Counted from the stretch's first letter, positions 29,312 to 39,240 are shown. The stretch is 64,000 nucleotides of DNA from Candidatus Saganbacteria bacterium (GCA_016223245.1 JACRPL010000021.1:122770-186769), one strand, 5' to 3'. Program-made: numbers and translations. Notes: a model not told the origin generated them from the letters alone.

Positions 29312-30235
29312 ATGTTTTTTTCTGTAATTATCCCTTTATATAATGGTGAAAAGCATATTGAAAAGACGCTTGATTGCGTGAAGGGCCAAACTTATCAAGA
29401 TTATGAGATCATTATCTGCGATGACGGGTCAATGGATCATTCCGGTGAAATAGTTAAATCTTATATGGAAGATCATTTACAGCTGGAAATTAAGTATATT
29501 CGGCAAGAAAATAAAGGCCTTGGTGGAGCAAGAAACAGCGCTATACGAATGGCCAAAGGGGATGTTTTGGCATTAATTGATCAGGATGATATTTGGTATT
29601 CAGACAAACTCTATGAGGTTAACAAGATTTTTAATGACAATCCTTCGATTGATTACGTTGGCCACAATGAAGCAATTAAAAAGAACGATATGGTTGTTGG
29701 CATATCCTCTTATGGGCCGATCGGCAGGGATTTTTTCCGCCAATTGCTTTTTGATAGGAACTGTCTCTCAACTTCTGCCAGTTGTTTTAAAAAAGACGTA
29801 ATAAAGAGAATTGGTTATTTCACCGAAGATAGAGAGAGGGAACATTTTGTCGAAGATTATGACCTATGGCTTCGAATGGCTGCGAGTGGCTGCAATTTTT
29901 ATATGATCGAAAAAATTCTTGGCGAATATGTTCTCCATAATGATAATTGTTCAACTAACAGCCCGAATGTTATGTCCGATCATGAGGCTAATGTTTTGCA
30001 AAAACATTGGTATAACTATGAGAATAAAAGATCATTTGATAATTTTAGGTATCGCTTAAGGATGGCAAAACTTTATATGGCGGCCGCTATTAATTGTAGG
30101 ATTTGCAATAAATGGGATCTCGTCTTTCATTATGGCAATAAAGCCCTCCTAGCCAACCCTTTAATTGTATTTGTATTATTAAAGTTGATACCAAAAAGCC
30201 TATCCAGATTATTTTTCCCCGTCAAATTATTATGA
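29312..30235 (+). CDS. Family 2 glycosyltransferase
   Basis: A 307-aa inverting GT-A glycosyltransferase. Seen: SVIIPLYNGEKHIEKTLDCV, IIICDDGSMDHSGEIV, KGLGGARNSAIRMAKGDVLALIDQDD with the metal-binding acidic motif, and HFVEDYDLWLRMA with the catalytic-base region. The C-terminus is basic and hydrophobic and may touch the membrane. It overlaps the following gene by ATGA. It probably adds one sugar of the repeat unit to a lipid-linked acceptor; the linkage is unknown. Confidence 0.92.
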   Translation: MFFSVIIPLYNGEKHIEKTLDCVKGQTYQDYEIIICDDGSMDHSGEIVKSYMEDHLQLEIKYIRQENKGLGGARNSAIRMAKGDVLALIDQDDIWYSDKLYEVNKIFNDNPSIDYVGHNEAIKKNDMVVGISSYGPIGRDFFRQLLFDRNCLSTSASCFKKDVIKRIGYFTEDREREHFVEDYDLWLRMAASGCNFYMIEKILGEYVLHNDNCSTNSPNVMSDHEANVLQKHWYNYENKRSFDNFRYRLRMAKLYMAAAINCRICNKWDLVFHYGNKALLANPLIVFVLLKLIPKSLSRLFFPVKLL

Positions 30236-31365
30236 AAAGCGAAATTATTAGGTTTTATGATGATTTTATCGAACTTGGCAGTATTTGGGATGAATTGCTT
30301 CAGCAATGCCAAAATAACACGATTTTCCTGACTTTTGAATGGCTTTTGGCATGGTGGGAAGATTATGGGGCTGGGCACAAATTGTTTATTATTATTATTA
30401 GAAACGATAAGAATATTATTGCAATTGCTCCATTTATGATAACAAAGGAAAGAAAACTCCAATTCATTGGCCATGATGTGTCAGATTATCTTGACATAAT
30501 AATTGCCGACGAAAAAGAAAAATGTTTTGAGCTCATTTTTGAAACATTGAAACGTTTTGGGAATGAGTGGGATTGGGCGGAATTTGTTTATATCCCGCAA
30601 GACTCACCATTCTTTGGTCTTTGGGAAAAAAATTTGAAAAAATTAAAAACAATTCAATATGAAATTAAACTTGATTGTTTTTCAATTGTTCTTGATTTGT
30701 ATAAAAATGGAGGAAATTGGGAATCACTCGAAAAAACATTGCCGCCAAAGCGCCGAAATGACCTAAAGCGTTGTTCCCGGCTATTAAATGAAATGGGAAA
30801 ACTTTCGTTTCACCGGCTTTCTAAGTTTAAAGAAATCGAAGCTGCCTTCGCTTATTTCGCTAGCAACCACAAAAGGCGTTGGAAGGAGGCCGGTCAAGGG
30901 AGCCAGTTTGACAGTGATTTGCAAAATAAACATTATCTAAATACTGCCCGTATGCTTGCCCCAAAAGGTTGGGTCGAGCTTTCTTGTATTATGATAGATG
31001 GAGAATATGTAGCAATGGCTTTTGGCTATATATACGAAGGGCGATATTATTACTACACTCCCACTTTTAACCCGGATTATTGGAAGTGCTCTCCGGGAAA
31101 TGTTTTGATTAAATATTTGATTGAATCTTTTTATCAGGAAGGAAAGATTAAGGTGTTTGATATGTTGCGTGGCCAAGAGAAATATAAATATTCTTGGGCA
31201 AAAGATGAGCGCCCCCTTTATCGTATTACTATCTACCCCAGAAAACTCCTCTCGTTGTTCATTTATTTTAGAAATTCTACAGTATCAATAGCTTTGCCAA
31301 GGCTTCAGAAATTCCCGTTTCTAAGAAAAATAAAGCATACACTGCTTCGATTGAGTGGAAAATGA
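30232..31365 (+). CDS. GNAT-type acetyltransferase of the BioF2/CelD-like family
   Basis: A 377-aa cytoplasmic protein resembling the FemAB/BioF2-like GNAT proteins found in polysaccharide clusters. Seen: the N-terminal half with FLTFEWLLAWWEDYG, then a central acyltransferase region LPPKRRNDLKRCSRLL and FASNHKRRWKEAGQGS, and the C-terminal GNAT strands (YYTPTFNPDYWKCSPGNVLIKYLIE, FDMLRGQEKYKYSWA). It likely transfers an acyl or aminoacyl group to a sugar in this glycan. It is coupled by ATGA to genes on both sides. Donor and acceptor are unknown. Confidence 0.82.
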   Translation: MKSEIIRFYDDFIELGSIWDELLQQCQNNTIFLTFEWLLAWWEDYGAGHKLFIIIIRNDKNIIAIAPFMITKERKLQFIGHDVSDYLDIIIADEKEKCFELIFETLKRFGNEWDWAEFVYIPQDSPFFGLWEKNLKKLKTIQYEIKLDCFSIVLDLYKNGGNWESLEKTLPPKRRNDLKRCSRLLNEMGKLSFHRLSKFKEIEAAFAYFASNHKRRWKEAGQGSQFDSDLQNKHYLNTARMLAPKGWVELSCIMIDGEYVAMAFGYIYEGRYYYYTPTFNPDYWKCSPGNVLIKYLIESFYQEGKIKVFDMLRGQEKYKYSWAKDERPLYRITIYPRKLLSLFIYFRNSTVSIALPRLQKFPFLRKIKHTLLRLSGK

Positions 31366-32468
31366 ATATTATTCCATATTTGATGCCCAGGGATATTTTA
31401 GGAATAAGACGCAGCATTAGCCCGTTTCCATGGTCAAATACGATTATTTATTATTCAAGCGGGCGAGCGGCCTTGCTTAATGGCGTTAAGTTGTTAGCTT
31501 CAAGTAATGACAAAACTAGAGAATTACTCGTTCCTTCTTTCATATGCGAAGAAGCTCTTTGGCCATTACGAGACGCAGGCTTCAAGATCAATTATTATTC
31601 AATTGATGATAAATTTGGCTTCTCTTTAGAAGAAATTGAATCGAAGATAAATGCGAACACTCTAGCTGTTATGATCGTGCATTATTTCGGCATCCAGGTC
31701 GATTTGGATGGATTAAAGGATTTGTGCATCAATAAAGGGATCTATTTGATCGAAGATTGCGCCCATAGTTTTTGCGGGGAAAAAACAGGCACAATTGCAG
31801 ACATTAGTTTTTTCAGTATCAGAAAATTCATTCCGGTACATGACGGCGGAGCGCTGGTTGTTAATAACATTATATTTCAGCCAAAAATTAATCAAATAAG
31901 AAGTACTCGAAATCTGGGGAATGGCAATATGCTTAAGCTTGTAATGCGCTCAATCTTGAATTTGTTGAGGGGTCGACTACGGATCAATAATATAGAGGTT
32001 GCTCAAAAGCTTTCAATTGAAATGCTTTGTCCTCGGGCTGATAATAATACAGAACGAGCCGGTTTTAAGCCGAAAGAAGGAATGTCAGATCTCTCAAGAG
32101 TGATTTTATCGCGGCAGGATCTAAAAAATATCCGCTACAAGCGGCGGGAAAATTATAACGACCTTGCAAATAAATTGAAAAACATGCGTGGGATAGTTAT
32201 TCCTTTTCCAATTGCTAAGGATGGTTGGTCTCCGTATGTTTTGCCGGTATTTGTTGAAGGCAAGAAACAGTTGACCGTACTAAAGGCCCTGATTTCAAAT
32301 GGTATTATTGCAAGCGATTGGCCTACTTTGCCAAATGATCTGTCAGGTAGTGAAAAAGAATCCGCTTATCAACTTATGGGACGCATAATTCTTCTTCCGG
32401 TTCATCAGCGTCTTAGTAAAAATGCACCACGCGAAATTTCGAGAATCTTTATTGAGGCACTTAAATGA
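31362..32468 (+). CDS. DegT/DnrJ/EryC1/StrS family aminotransferase-like protein
   Basis: A second DegT-family protein, 368 aa. Seen: YYSSGRAALLNGVKLL, LIEDCAHSFCGEKTGTIADISFFSIRKFIPVHDGGALVV with the presumed PLP lysine at residue 155, and a C-terminal domain ending near NAPREISRIF. It is more divergent than the one at 6180-7331: the usual TGEGG after the lysine reads HDGG. It may transfer an amino group to a keto-sugar, or be one of the family members with altered activity. It is coupled to a GNAT gene before it and a polysaccharide deacetylase after it. Confidence 0.85.
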   Translation: MNIIPYLMPRDILGIRRSISPFPWSNTIIYYSSGRAALLNGVKLLASSNDKTRELLVPSFICEEALWPLRDAGFKINYYSIDDKFGFSLEEIESKINANTLAVMIVHYFGIQVDLDGLKDLCINKGIYLIEDCAHSFCGEKTGTIADISFFSIRKFIPVHDGGALVVNNIIFQPKINQIRSTRNLGNGNMLKLVMRSILNLLRGRLRINNIEVAQKLSIEMLCPRADNNTERAGFKPKEGMSDLSRVILSRQDLKNIRYKRRENYNDLANKLKNMRGIVIPFPIAKDGWSPYVLPVFVEGKKQLTVLKALISNGIIASDWPTLPNDLSGSEKESAYQLMGRIILLPVHQRLSKNAPREISRIFIEALK

Positions 32469-33493
32469 GGCAGATATCCAAAAAAATTCTTTCTTTTTTT
32501 CTTTCCAAAGATATTGCGATCTGGTTTTATCTCAAACTGAAAAAGAAGCGTTTGAGGATAATCCTGTACCATGGAATTTCCGATTCTACAGATGAATTGA
32601 GGTCGTCGCAGGTTATAAGATCTATTGTATTCGAAAAACAATTGGCGTATTTGAAAAACCACTATAATATTGTCCCATTGATCAATGCAATTTCGGGCGG
32701 CAATGCAATAGGGAATGACTTAACGATTACATTTGACGATGGTTATGAAAATGTTCTTGAGATCGCTTCTCCATTATTACTTAAATATGGGATGACGGCT
32801 TCAGTTTATGTCAATCCAAAGCTTATTGATCAGACGGAAGCCGGAGAATATAAACCGGCATGGTGGGATATTATTGATAACTTGTTCAATGAAACGACTG
32901 CAGGACAATTTACAGAAGTTTTTGAAAAATTTGATATTGGTTTCCGGCGTGAAAAGAGTCTGGCAAAGATCAAGATTGCTATGGAAGAAACACTTAAAGA
33001 ACTGCCAGCCGCTATAAGTGCGCGCATTGCCGAAGAGTTGCAGTGCCGGTTCTCTAGCCAGATGAAAGAAAAAGCTTTTCCCAGATTAATGACATGGGGG
33101 CAGTTGCAACAATTAAGCAATAAAGGATTCGAGATCGGAGCTCACACGATGTCTCATTTGTCGGTGGCATCATTACCTGAAGAAAAATATGAATATGAAT
33201 TGGTAGAGTGTAAAAAAACTATAGAATCGCGGCTTGGTATCAAAGTTGAGTCGTTTGCATTTCCCTATGGAGGAGATAAGCATTTCAATTTTAATTCTCT
33301 TAAAGTTTTAAAAGATGCCGGATATTTATGTGCTTTGCTTGTCTCGGGTAGCGCGGATGATCAATTTTGTTTAAGTAGAATTTCAATACATAAAAATGAT
33401 GATTTTCAAATGTTCAAAATTAAAGTTGCAGGTATTTATGAAGACTTCGCTTCTATTTATAGAAAAATTAATAATATATGGAAAAGAAATTGA
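32465..33493 (+). CDS. Polysaccharide deacetylase (NodB-like, CE4)
   Basis: A 342-aa carbohydrate esterase 4. Seen: motif 1 TFDDGYENVLEIA (catalytic base and metal aspartates) around residue 93, and the metal histidines in EIGAHTMSHLSVASLPEE; FAFPYGG corresponds to a later conserved motif. No clear signal peptide: the first 25 residues are basic with a short hydrophobic stretch (FFLSKDIAIWFYL), perhaps an anchor. It would remove N- or O-acetyl groups from a sugar intermediate or polymer. It overlaps both neighbours. Confidence 0.9.
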   Translation: MRQISKKILSFFLSKDIAIWFYLKLKKKRLRIILYHGISDSTDELRSSQVIRSIVFEKQLAYLKNHYNIVPLINAISGGNAIGNDLTITFDDGYENVLEIASPLLLKYGMTASVYVNPKLIDQTEAGEYKPAWWDIIDNLFNETTAGQFTEVFEKFDIGFRREKSLAKIKIAMEETLKELPAAISARIAEELQCRFSSQMKEKAFPRLMTWGQLQQLSNKGFEIGAHTMSHLSVASLPEEKYEYELVECKKTIESRLGIKVESFAFPYGGDKHFNFNSLKVLKDAGYLCALLVSGSADDQFCLSRISIHKNDDFQMFKIKVAGIYEDFASIYRKINNIWKRN

Positions 33494-34665
33494 AAATTGC
33501 TTTTATTGGTTGGGCAAATAGCCAGCATGTGAAAAGCTGGGTTCAATGGTTTGCTGGCAGGGGGCATGAAGTACATTTGATATCTAATATTTATGAGGAA
33601 ATTGAAGGGGTTATAGTCCATTCTTTACAAAACAAGATTTCATTGTCAACAGATATGGCTTCAAATTCATCTCAAGGAAGCAATTTCTTCGTTAATTTAA
33701 TTAGATGGGTGAAGTTTAATTATTTGAGTTATATTAAATATCCATTTTATATTATAAAGACTAGACTATTGCTTAAGCAGATCAAGCCAGACATTTTACA
33801 GGGGTTTTATATTGGTTTTGCTGGATATATCGGGGCATTTACCGGATTTCATCCGTTTATGGTTTTTACCGGAGGGCCGGAATTGCTTTTTTTCCCAAAG
33901 AAATCCCTGTTCCATCGTATCTGGACAAAATTTGCCCTGAAAAGGGTAGATTTTCTAACACACACGTCCGAGGAGGCGAATGAAGCAGCTGTTCAGCTTG
34001 GCATGGCTCCGAATAAATCAAAATTTATGCATATTGGTATTGATCTTAGAACTTTTAACCCCCATGTTGATCCAGGCGATTTAAAGGATAGATTGGGGAT
34101 TGCTGGTCATCCTATGGTTCTAAGCACACGTGGGTTGTACGATGCTTACTATAACATTACAGGCCTGATTAAGGCCTTTTCAGTTGTGGTTAAGAGGAGG
34201 CCGGAAACACGCTTGGTAATGAAATACTATTCCGCGCTTGAAAAGGAAAAATTTGTTAGATTAGCCCAAAACCTTGGTATTTATGATAAAATTGTATGGG
34301 TAGAGAAGGTAGATTACAAAGATATGGCAAAGTTCTACCGCGCAGCCGATGTCTATGTTTCCCTTTCTTATACCGATTCCGGAGCTGTTTCTATGCTCGA
34401 AGCTATGGCTTGTGGTTGCGTGCCGGTTGTTTCCGATCTCAAGAATATGAAAGAGTGGATTGAAGATGGGAAGAACGGCTTTATTAGTGATCCGGATAAT
34501 GCATTTGCCGCGGCTAATTCTATCATAAAAATTATTGAAAGTGGTGAAACTAAAAAGGTTTTTGGGGAAAGGAATGTCGATATTATTAAAGCAAGAGCTG
34601 ATCAGGAGCGATTATTTATTGCTCTTGAAGAGAAATCATATGAATTGGCAGGTAATAAAAAATGA
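33478..34665 (+). CDS. Family 4 glycosyltransferase (GT-B)
   Basis: A retaining GT-B transferase of 395 aa. Seen: IAFIGWANSQHVKSWVQWFAGRGHEV at the N-terminus, QGFYIGFAGYIGAF, a C-terminal domain beginning near VLSTRGLYDAYYNITGLIKAF, then KMAKF-like WVEKVDYKDMAKFYRAADVYVSLS, and DSGAVSMLEAMACGCVPVVS at the nucleotide-sugar site. It overlaps the deacetylase by 16 bases and is coupled to the nucleotidyltransferase by ATGA. The sugar donor is unknown. Confidence 0.91.
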   Translation: MEKKLKIAFIGWANSQHVKSWVQWFAGRGHEVHLISNIYEEIEGVIVHSLQNKISLSTDMASNSSQGSNFFVNLIRWVKFNYLSYIKYPFYIIKTRLLLKQIKPDILQGFYIGFAGYIGAFTGFHPFMVFTGGPELLFFPKKSLFHRIWTKFALKRVDFLTHTSEEANEAAVQLGMAPNKSKFMHIGIDLRTFNPHVDPGDLKDRLGIAGHPMVLSTRGLYDAYYNITGLIKAFSVVVKRRPETRLVMKYYSALEKEKFVRLAQNLGIYDKIVWVEKVDYKDMAKFYRAADVYVSLSYTDSGAVSMLEAMACGCVPVVSDLKNMKEWIEDGKNGFISDPDNAFAAANSIIKIIESGETKKVFGERNVDIIKARADQERLFIALEEKSYELAGNKK

Positions 34666-35387
34666 AAAGTAAAAAAGCGTTTGTTTTGGCGGGAGGATTG
34701 GGGACAAGGTTAAGGCCTTTAACTTTTGCAATTCCCAAGCCCCTTATCCCGGTTAGGGAAAGGCCAATAATTGACTATATTATTACTAGATTGGTTAAAT
34801 TTGGTTTTACTGAAATATTTGTTTCTCTCAATTATCAGGCGGAATTGATAAGGCATTACTTGGCGAGTAAAGAATGCAAAGGGATCAAAATAACTTGTTT
34901 TGAAGAGGACTCTTCCTTGGGGACTGCCGGGCCTCTTTCGTTTTTGAGAAAAAAAGATATTAGGCTTGCGGATGACGAATCAGTAATGGTTATCAATGGC
35001 GACATATTAACTGATCTTGATTTCGGCAGATTTTCAAAAAAGCACATAAAAGATGGCGCAGCTATTACGGTAGCTATGATTAACTATGAATACCAATTGA
35101 GCCTGGGGGTTCTTGAGCTTGATCCCCATGATCGTATAATTGGCATTTCGGAAAAACCAAAATTTTCATATAATGTCAGCGCCGGAATATATCTTGTCAA
35201 GCATAGTGCGATCGATCTTGTTCCTTTTAATCGATACACTATGCCTGAATTGATATGCAATGCTCGAAAGAAAGGTTTGCTGGTAAATGGATATTTGATC
35301 AAAGAACACTGGTTGGCAATTGAGCAGATAAAACAGCTCGAAGAGGCAAGTTTAGTAAAAAAAGGTGATTGGATATCAAAGCTTTAG
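34662..35387 (+). CDS. Sugar-1-phosphate nucleotidyltransferase
   Basis: Makes an NDP-sugar from a sugar-1-phosphate and NTP. Seen: AFVLAGGLGTRLRPLTFAIPKPLIPV with the G-x-G-T-R-L nucleotide loop and the lysine-proline motif, EIFVSLNYQAELI, DSSLGTAGPLSFL, and VINGDILTDLDF with a metal aspartate. Length 241 aa matches short mannose-1-phosphate guanylyltransferase or heptose-1-phosphate relatives (HddC-like) that lack C-terminal domains. Since gmd needs GDP-mannose, a GDP-mannose role is possible but not shown. Confidence 0.9.
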   Translation: MKSKKAFVLAGGLGTRLRPLTFAIPKPLIPVRERPIIDYIITRLVKFGFTEIFVSLNYQAELIRHYLASKECKGIKITCFEEDSSLGTAGPLSFLRKKDIRLADDESVMVINGDILTDLDFGRFSKKHIKDGAAITVAMINYEYQLSLGVLELDPHDRIIGISEKPKFSYNVSAGIYLVKHSAIDLVPFNRYTMPELICNARKKGLLVNGYLIKEHWLAIEQIKQLEEASLVKKGDWISKL

Positions 35388-35400
35388 AGAGGAATATTAG

Positions 35401-36393
35401 ATGGAATTAAAAGATAAAAAAGTTATTGTTACTGGTGGAGATGGTTTTGTAGGAAGCCATTTAGTTGAAGAATTGGTTAAATTGGGTGCGGATGTGACCG
35501 CATTTGTATTGTATAATTCGCAAAATAAGATCGGGAATCTCGAATATTTGCCAAAAGATATTCTTGGGCAAGTTAAAACTTTTAATGGTGATATCGTGGA
35601 TTCAGGCGCTGTTAAAGATGCCATAAAAGGGCAGGATGTTGTTTTTCACTTGGCGGCATTGATTGCGATCCCATATTCCTATTTGGCGCCGGAGGCTTAT
35701 GTAATGACCAATGTTCTTGGAACTCTGCATGTATTGCAGGCATGCCGAGAATTTGGCGTACAAAAGATTGTACATACTTCAACGAGCGAAACTTACGGCA
35801 CCGCTCAGTATACTCCAATCGATGAAAAGCATCCCATCCAGGCGCAATCGCCTTATTCGGCAACCAAGATTGGCGCGGATAAATTGGCTGAAAGCTATTA
35901 TTGTTCCTTCAATCTTCCAGTAGCCACAATTCGACCTTTTAACACTTACGGTCCCAGGCAATCAGCTCGCGCAATTATCCCGACGGTAATTTGCCAAGCA
36001 TTGGCCGGCAAAAAGGAGATTAAACTTGGCGCACTTTCACCTATACGGGATATGAATTATGTAAAAGATTCTGTTGCGGGATATATCAAGATCGCTGAAT
36101 CAGATGCGACCGTTGGACAAGTTATCAATATCGGCTCGGGCCGGGGAGTGACGATTGGGGATTTGGCCCAAAAAATACTCAATCTTACAGGAAGTTCGGC
36201 GAGGATCATAAGTGATGAAACCCGTATTCGTCCGGATAAAAGTGAAGTTAAACAGCTTCTCTGCGATTTCACGAAGGCGAATAAGCTTTTCGGGTATGAG
36301 CCTTTGCATGCTCTTGAGCAAGGGTTAAGAGAAAGCATCAAATTTATAGAAGAACATTTGGATCTATATCGCCCAGATGAATACACGATATAA
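35401..36393 (+). CDS. NAD-dependent 4,6-dehydratase, LegB-like
   Basis: Extended SDR resembling the LegB group that makes the 4-keto-6-deoxy intermediate for legionaminic acid. Seen: VIVTGGDGFVGSHLVEELVKLGADVTAFVLYNS; the AFVLYNS segment is characteristic in my memory of LegB/GDP-sugar 4,6-dehydratases. Also STSETYGTAQYTPIDE, YSATKIGADKLAESY with the catalytic tyrosine-lysine, and RPFNTYGPRQSARAIIPTVI. Length 330 aa fits. It lies far from the neuB-neuA cassette but in the same transcription direction, so it could supply that pathway; a different deoxy sugar is the alternative. Confidence 0.85.
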   Translation: MELKDKKVIVTGGDGFVGSHLVEELVKLGADVTAFVLYNSQNKIGNLEYLPKDILGQVKTFNGDIVDSGAVKDAIKGQDVVFHLAALIAIPYSYLAPEAYVMTNVLGTLHVLQACREFGVQKIVHTSTSETYGTAQYTPIDEKHPIQAQSPYSATKIGADKLAESYYCSFNLPVATIRPFNTYGPRQSARAIIPTVICQALAGKKEIKLGALSPIRDMNYVKDSVAGYIKIAESDATVGQVINIGSGRGVTIGDLAQKILNLTGSSARIISDETRIRPDKSEVKQLLCDFTKANKLFGYEPLHALEQGLRESIKFIEEHLDLYRPDEYTI

Positions 36394-36396
36394 ATC

Positions 36397-37668
36397 ATGG
36401 AGAATGTCGTTTTATTGTTATCAATTATATTTTTTTATTATGTAATGAGAAAAAAGAAGATTCCTATTGTTTCGCTTTACGGCATTTTTGGGTTGCAATG
36501 GTTTTACTATTTGTTGTTTCCTTTTCTTTCGGTGAATAATTTTATACCCGCACCTTTTCCGACGGGGACACCTTTGAATCACGATGTTCGCGTTGTAAGC
36601 TATTTTTTGTTGTTTAATGCTATCTTTATGCTTATATTTTCCTTCATCTTTTTAGTTATTTTCAAGCCAAATGATACAATAAAGAAAGAGGTTTCTGCAA
36701 AAGATGAAAAATATAAGACAGCTTTGTTTTTCATTTTATTATTGCTGGATATTTTCTTAATATATATCGGTTATAAATATAGATATTCATATGTTGCAGT
36801 GGTGCATACAATCCACGCCAATCTGAGAAATATTTTTGTCGGGTTATTTGCTTTTTATATGATGATTGAGACTAGACGGCTAAAGATATATTTTCTTTAT
36901 TTTCTTTTTATTGTTGCGACATTTTTTCTTGGCAGCCGAATCTTTTTGGCAATAATCACCGCCATTCTATTTGTTTATTTGTTCGACGTGGGCGTAATCG
37001 ATCTTAAAAAAGGGGTGGCTTTGTTGTTGGTTGCGATTACTGCTTTTTCGTTGATTGGCGTTGTGAGGGTGGGATTCTATTCTATAGAAAAGATCTCCTA
37101 TTATTTGTGGCATCCGTTGATCCTAGAAAGTTTGTACTCGGGGTATTCGGGTTTGGCTTTGACTGAAATGTGGCTGGATGGAAAGATAAAATATTATAAT
37201 TATTTTGGCAGCTATTATATTGATCCATTAATGATTTTTGTGCCTCAAATGGTTTTTATTGGAGCGGGTATTCCTAAGGCGAGCTATAATGTTTTAGGAA
37301 AATGGGAAGAAGATCATGGGGGGCGAGATAAAATATCTCCAAAAGGCTCTTATTATTACCTTGCCGAGGCGATTGAGGCAGCAGGTTTCTGGGGAATTAT
37401 CCTGGTTTCTACGGGCTTTGCAGTAATTTGCGCAAAGATGGAAAAATTACGAGCTGGAAACATTTTTAATCGATTTATTTATTATAGCTTTTTTGGGGCT
37501 TTTGGGTTTGGTTTTGTAAAAGCTCAGTTTTCTTGGTGTGCAAGATATTTTATACAAAACATCTTCACGCTGGCGCTCTTTTTCTTGATGTATAAGGTTT
37601 TCTACGATGTGGCAAAAAATGTGCGCGATCAATCGAATGGAAAAATTTCAGGACAAACAATTGTATAG
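36397..37668 (+). CDS. O-antigen/oligosaccharide repeat unit polymerase (Wzy-like)
   Basis: A 423-aa integral membrane protein with roughly ten hydrophobic segments and a larger loop after the middle (YYNYFGSYYIDPLMIFVPQ...DHGGRDKISPKGSYYYLAEAIEAAGFWG). This layout and the periplasmic loop with PKGSYYYLAEA match oligosaccharide repeat-unit polymerases of the O-antigen ligase/polymerase superfamily. It would join lipid-linked repeat units on the periplasmic face. No flippase gene is next to it, and sequence identity among such proteins is low, so the call rests on topology and context. Confidence 0.75.
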   Translation: MENVVLLLSIIFFYYVMRKKKIPIVSLYGIFGLQWFYYLLFPFLSVNNFIPAPFPTGTPLNHDVRVVSYFLLFNAIFMLIFSFIFLVIFKPNDTIKKEVSAKDEKYKTALFFILLLLDIFLIYIGYKYRYSYVAVVHTIHANLRNIFVGLFAFYMMIETRRLKIYFLYFLFIVATFFLGSRIFLAIITAILFVYLFDVGVIDLKKGVALLLVAITAFSLIGVVRVGFYSIEKISYYLWHPLILESLYSGYSGLALTEMWLDGKIKYYNYFGSYYIDPLMIFVPQMVFIGAGIPKASYNVLGKWEEDHGGRDKISPKGSYYYLAEAIEAAGFWGIILVSTGFAVICAKMEKLRAGNIFNRFIYYSFFGAFGFGFVKAQFSWCARYFIQNIFTLALFFLMYKVFYDVAKNVRDQSNGKISGQTIV

Positions 37669-37672
37669 GGGG

Positions 37673-37792
37673 ATGTTTTTTGTGGTTGATTTTGTGCGTA
37701 GCGCGGTTTTGCTTTTCATGGCTACGGCCCTTTTTATAGCAAAGTCTTTTTGGTTATTGCGCTTAGTTGCTTGTGGGGGCGACATATCATGA
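37673..37792 (+). CDS. Possible small membrane peptide (39 aa) bridging two genes
   Basis: A 39-codon reading frame starting at ATG 37673, shortly after the polymerase stop, and ending in the ATGA that starts the next radical SAM gene. It encodes one hydrophobic helix (VLLFMATALFIAKSFWLLRLV). The GGGGG before its ATG is too close for a good ribosome binding site, so it may not be made, or it may serve only to carry ribosomes to the next start. It is one of several short frames in this cluster that end in ATGA at a gene start. Confidence 0.28.
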   Translation: MFFVVDFVRSAVLLFMATALFIAKSFWLLRLVACGGDIS

Positions 37793-39240
37793 GCGAAAAA
37801 TTAGATTGCTTGTTGATCTCACCGCCAATCCATCATAAAGATAATGATAATATTTGGAAAGGAATAGATTCGAATTTTCCTCCGCTGGGATTGGCCGATA
37901 TGGCTGGCTATATAAGAGATAAAAACTACAGCGTAAGCATATTGGACTGTAACGTGGAATGCTCTTCTGTTGAATCTTTCGGATCTTTGTTTAAAAAGGA
38001 ATTTGTTGATAAATATGTGTCAATTAAAATCATTGGATTGACAACCTTGACTTGCAATATAAAAAAAGCTTATGGTGTCGCACAAATTTGCAAAAAATAT
38101 TATCCAGATGCCATTTTTGTCTTTGGTGGAGTGCATGCGACCTTTGTAGCTGATGAGGTAATAAGAAATGATCTAGTTGATATCGTTGTTTGTGGAGAAG
38201 GCGAAAACACTTTACATGAATTGGTCGCAGGCAAGGATTTGGAAATGATTAATGGGATTATATTTAAGAAAAAAATAAATGGCAAGCAGGAAATAGTAAA
38301 GAATCCATCTAGGCAAAGAATTACCGATTTGAATTCTCTTCCAATGCCTGCCTATGATTTGCTCCCGATATCTAAATATAAACCTGCCAAAGGATCATAT
38401 AAACGTTTACCAGCCATGAGCATGATGACATCTAGGGGATGCCCGGGCAAATGTTCTTTTTGCAGTAAAACCCTGGGGAATAGACTTGTATTTAAGTCGG
38501 CCGAGAAGATTTTTCGAGAAATAAATTATTTAATTCAAAATTATGGCATTAAACAAATACTTTTTTATGATGACACATTTACCGCATTCAGAAAAAACGT
38601 CATGGAATTGTGCGATCTTATTGTGGAAAATAAAACAGATATTTCATGGACTTGTTTTGCTCGCGTTGATTTTGTCGATTTAGGAATGTTGGAGAAAATG
38701 AAACAAGCTGGTTGTCACCAGATTATGTATGGGGTTGAGAGTATCGATGAAAATGTATTAAGAAAGATTAATAAAAAAACTAATATTAATCAAGTTGTCA
38801 ATGCGAGCAAATGGACGAAACAGGCAGGAATAGAATGTAGAGTCGCTTTTATGGTGGGCAATCCTGGGGATGATGAGGAAATAATCAAAAAAAATATTAG
38901 ATTTGTGAACAAGCTGAATCCCGATATTTTAATTGTTAACATTACCACGCCATTCCCTGGCACGGAAATGTTTGCATGGGCAAAAGAAAATAATTTAATA
39001 TTGACTTATGATTGGGATGATTATAATCTTGCAAAGCCAGTGATGAGGCTGAAAAATTTGACATCGGATCAAATAAAGGCTCTTTATAAATTGATGTATC
39101 AAAGTTTCTATTTTAGGCCGGCTTTTATTCTGCGAAAGCTTTTTCGGATTAGGTCGTTAAGTGATATCAAAATACTTTTAAGTGGATTGAAAGCTGTTTT
39201 TTCCCTATTTCAGCCGAAAGGAGGGACGGCCCGTGGATAG
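37789..39240 (+). CDS. Radical SAM protein with B12-binding-like N-terminal domain
   Basis: A 483-aa enzyme. Seen: an N-terminal Rossmann-like domain (LLISPPI...FPPLGLADMAGYI, IGLTTLTCN, FVFGGVHATFVADE, VVCGEGENTLHEL), then the iron-sulfur motif RGCPGKCSFCSK around residue 215, and barrel segments MYGVESIDENVLRKINKK and MVGNPGDDEEII. The DxHxxG cobalamin ligand is absent (the segment reads DCNVECS). ATG 37789 is preferred over an in-frame upstream codon at 37750 because the conserved domain begins there and GGGGGC lies upstream. This is the class-B-like layout used by sugar and lipid methylases and by many unknown enzymes. Confidence 0.88.
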   Translation: MSEKLDCLLISPPIHHKDNDNIWKGIDSNFPPLGLADMAGYIRDKNYSVSILDCNVECSSVESFGSLFKKEFVDKYVSIKIIGLTTLTCNIKKAYGVAQICKKYYPDAIFVFGGVHATFVADEVIRNDLVDIVVCGEGENTLHELVAGKDLEMINGIIFKKKINGKQEIVKNPSRQRITDLNSLPMPAYDLLPISKYKPAKGSYKRLPAMSMMTSRGCPGKCSFCSKTLGNRLVFKSAEKIFREINYLIQNYGIKQILFYDDTFTAFRKNVMELCDLIVENKTDISWTCFARVDFVDLGMLEKMKQAGCHQIMYGVESIDENVLRKINKKTNINQVVNASKWTKQAGIECRVAFMVGNPGDDEEIIKKNIRFVNKLNPDILIVNITTPFPGTEMFAWAKENNLILTYDWDDYNLAKPVMRLKNLTSDQIKALYKLMYQSFYFRPAFILRKLFRIRSLSDIKILLSGLKAVFSLFQPKGGTARG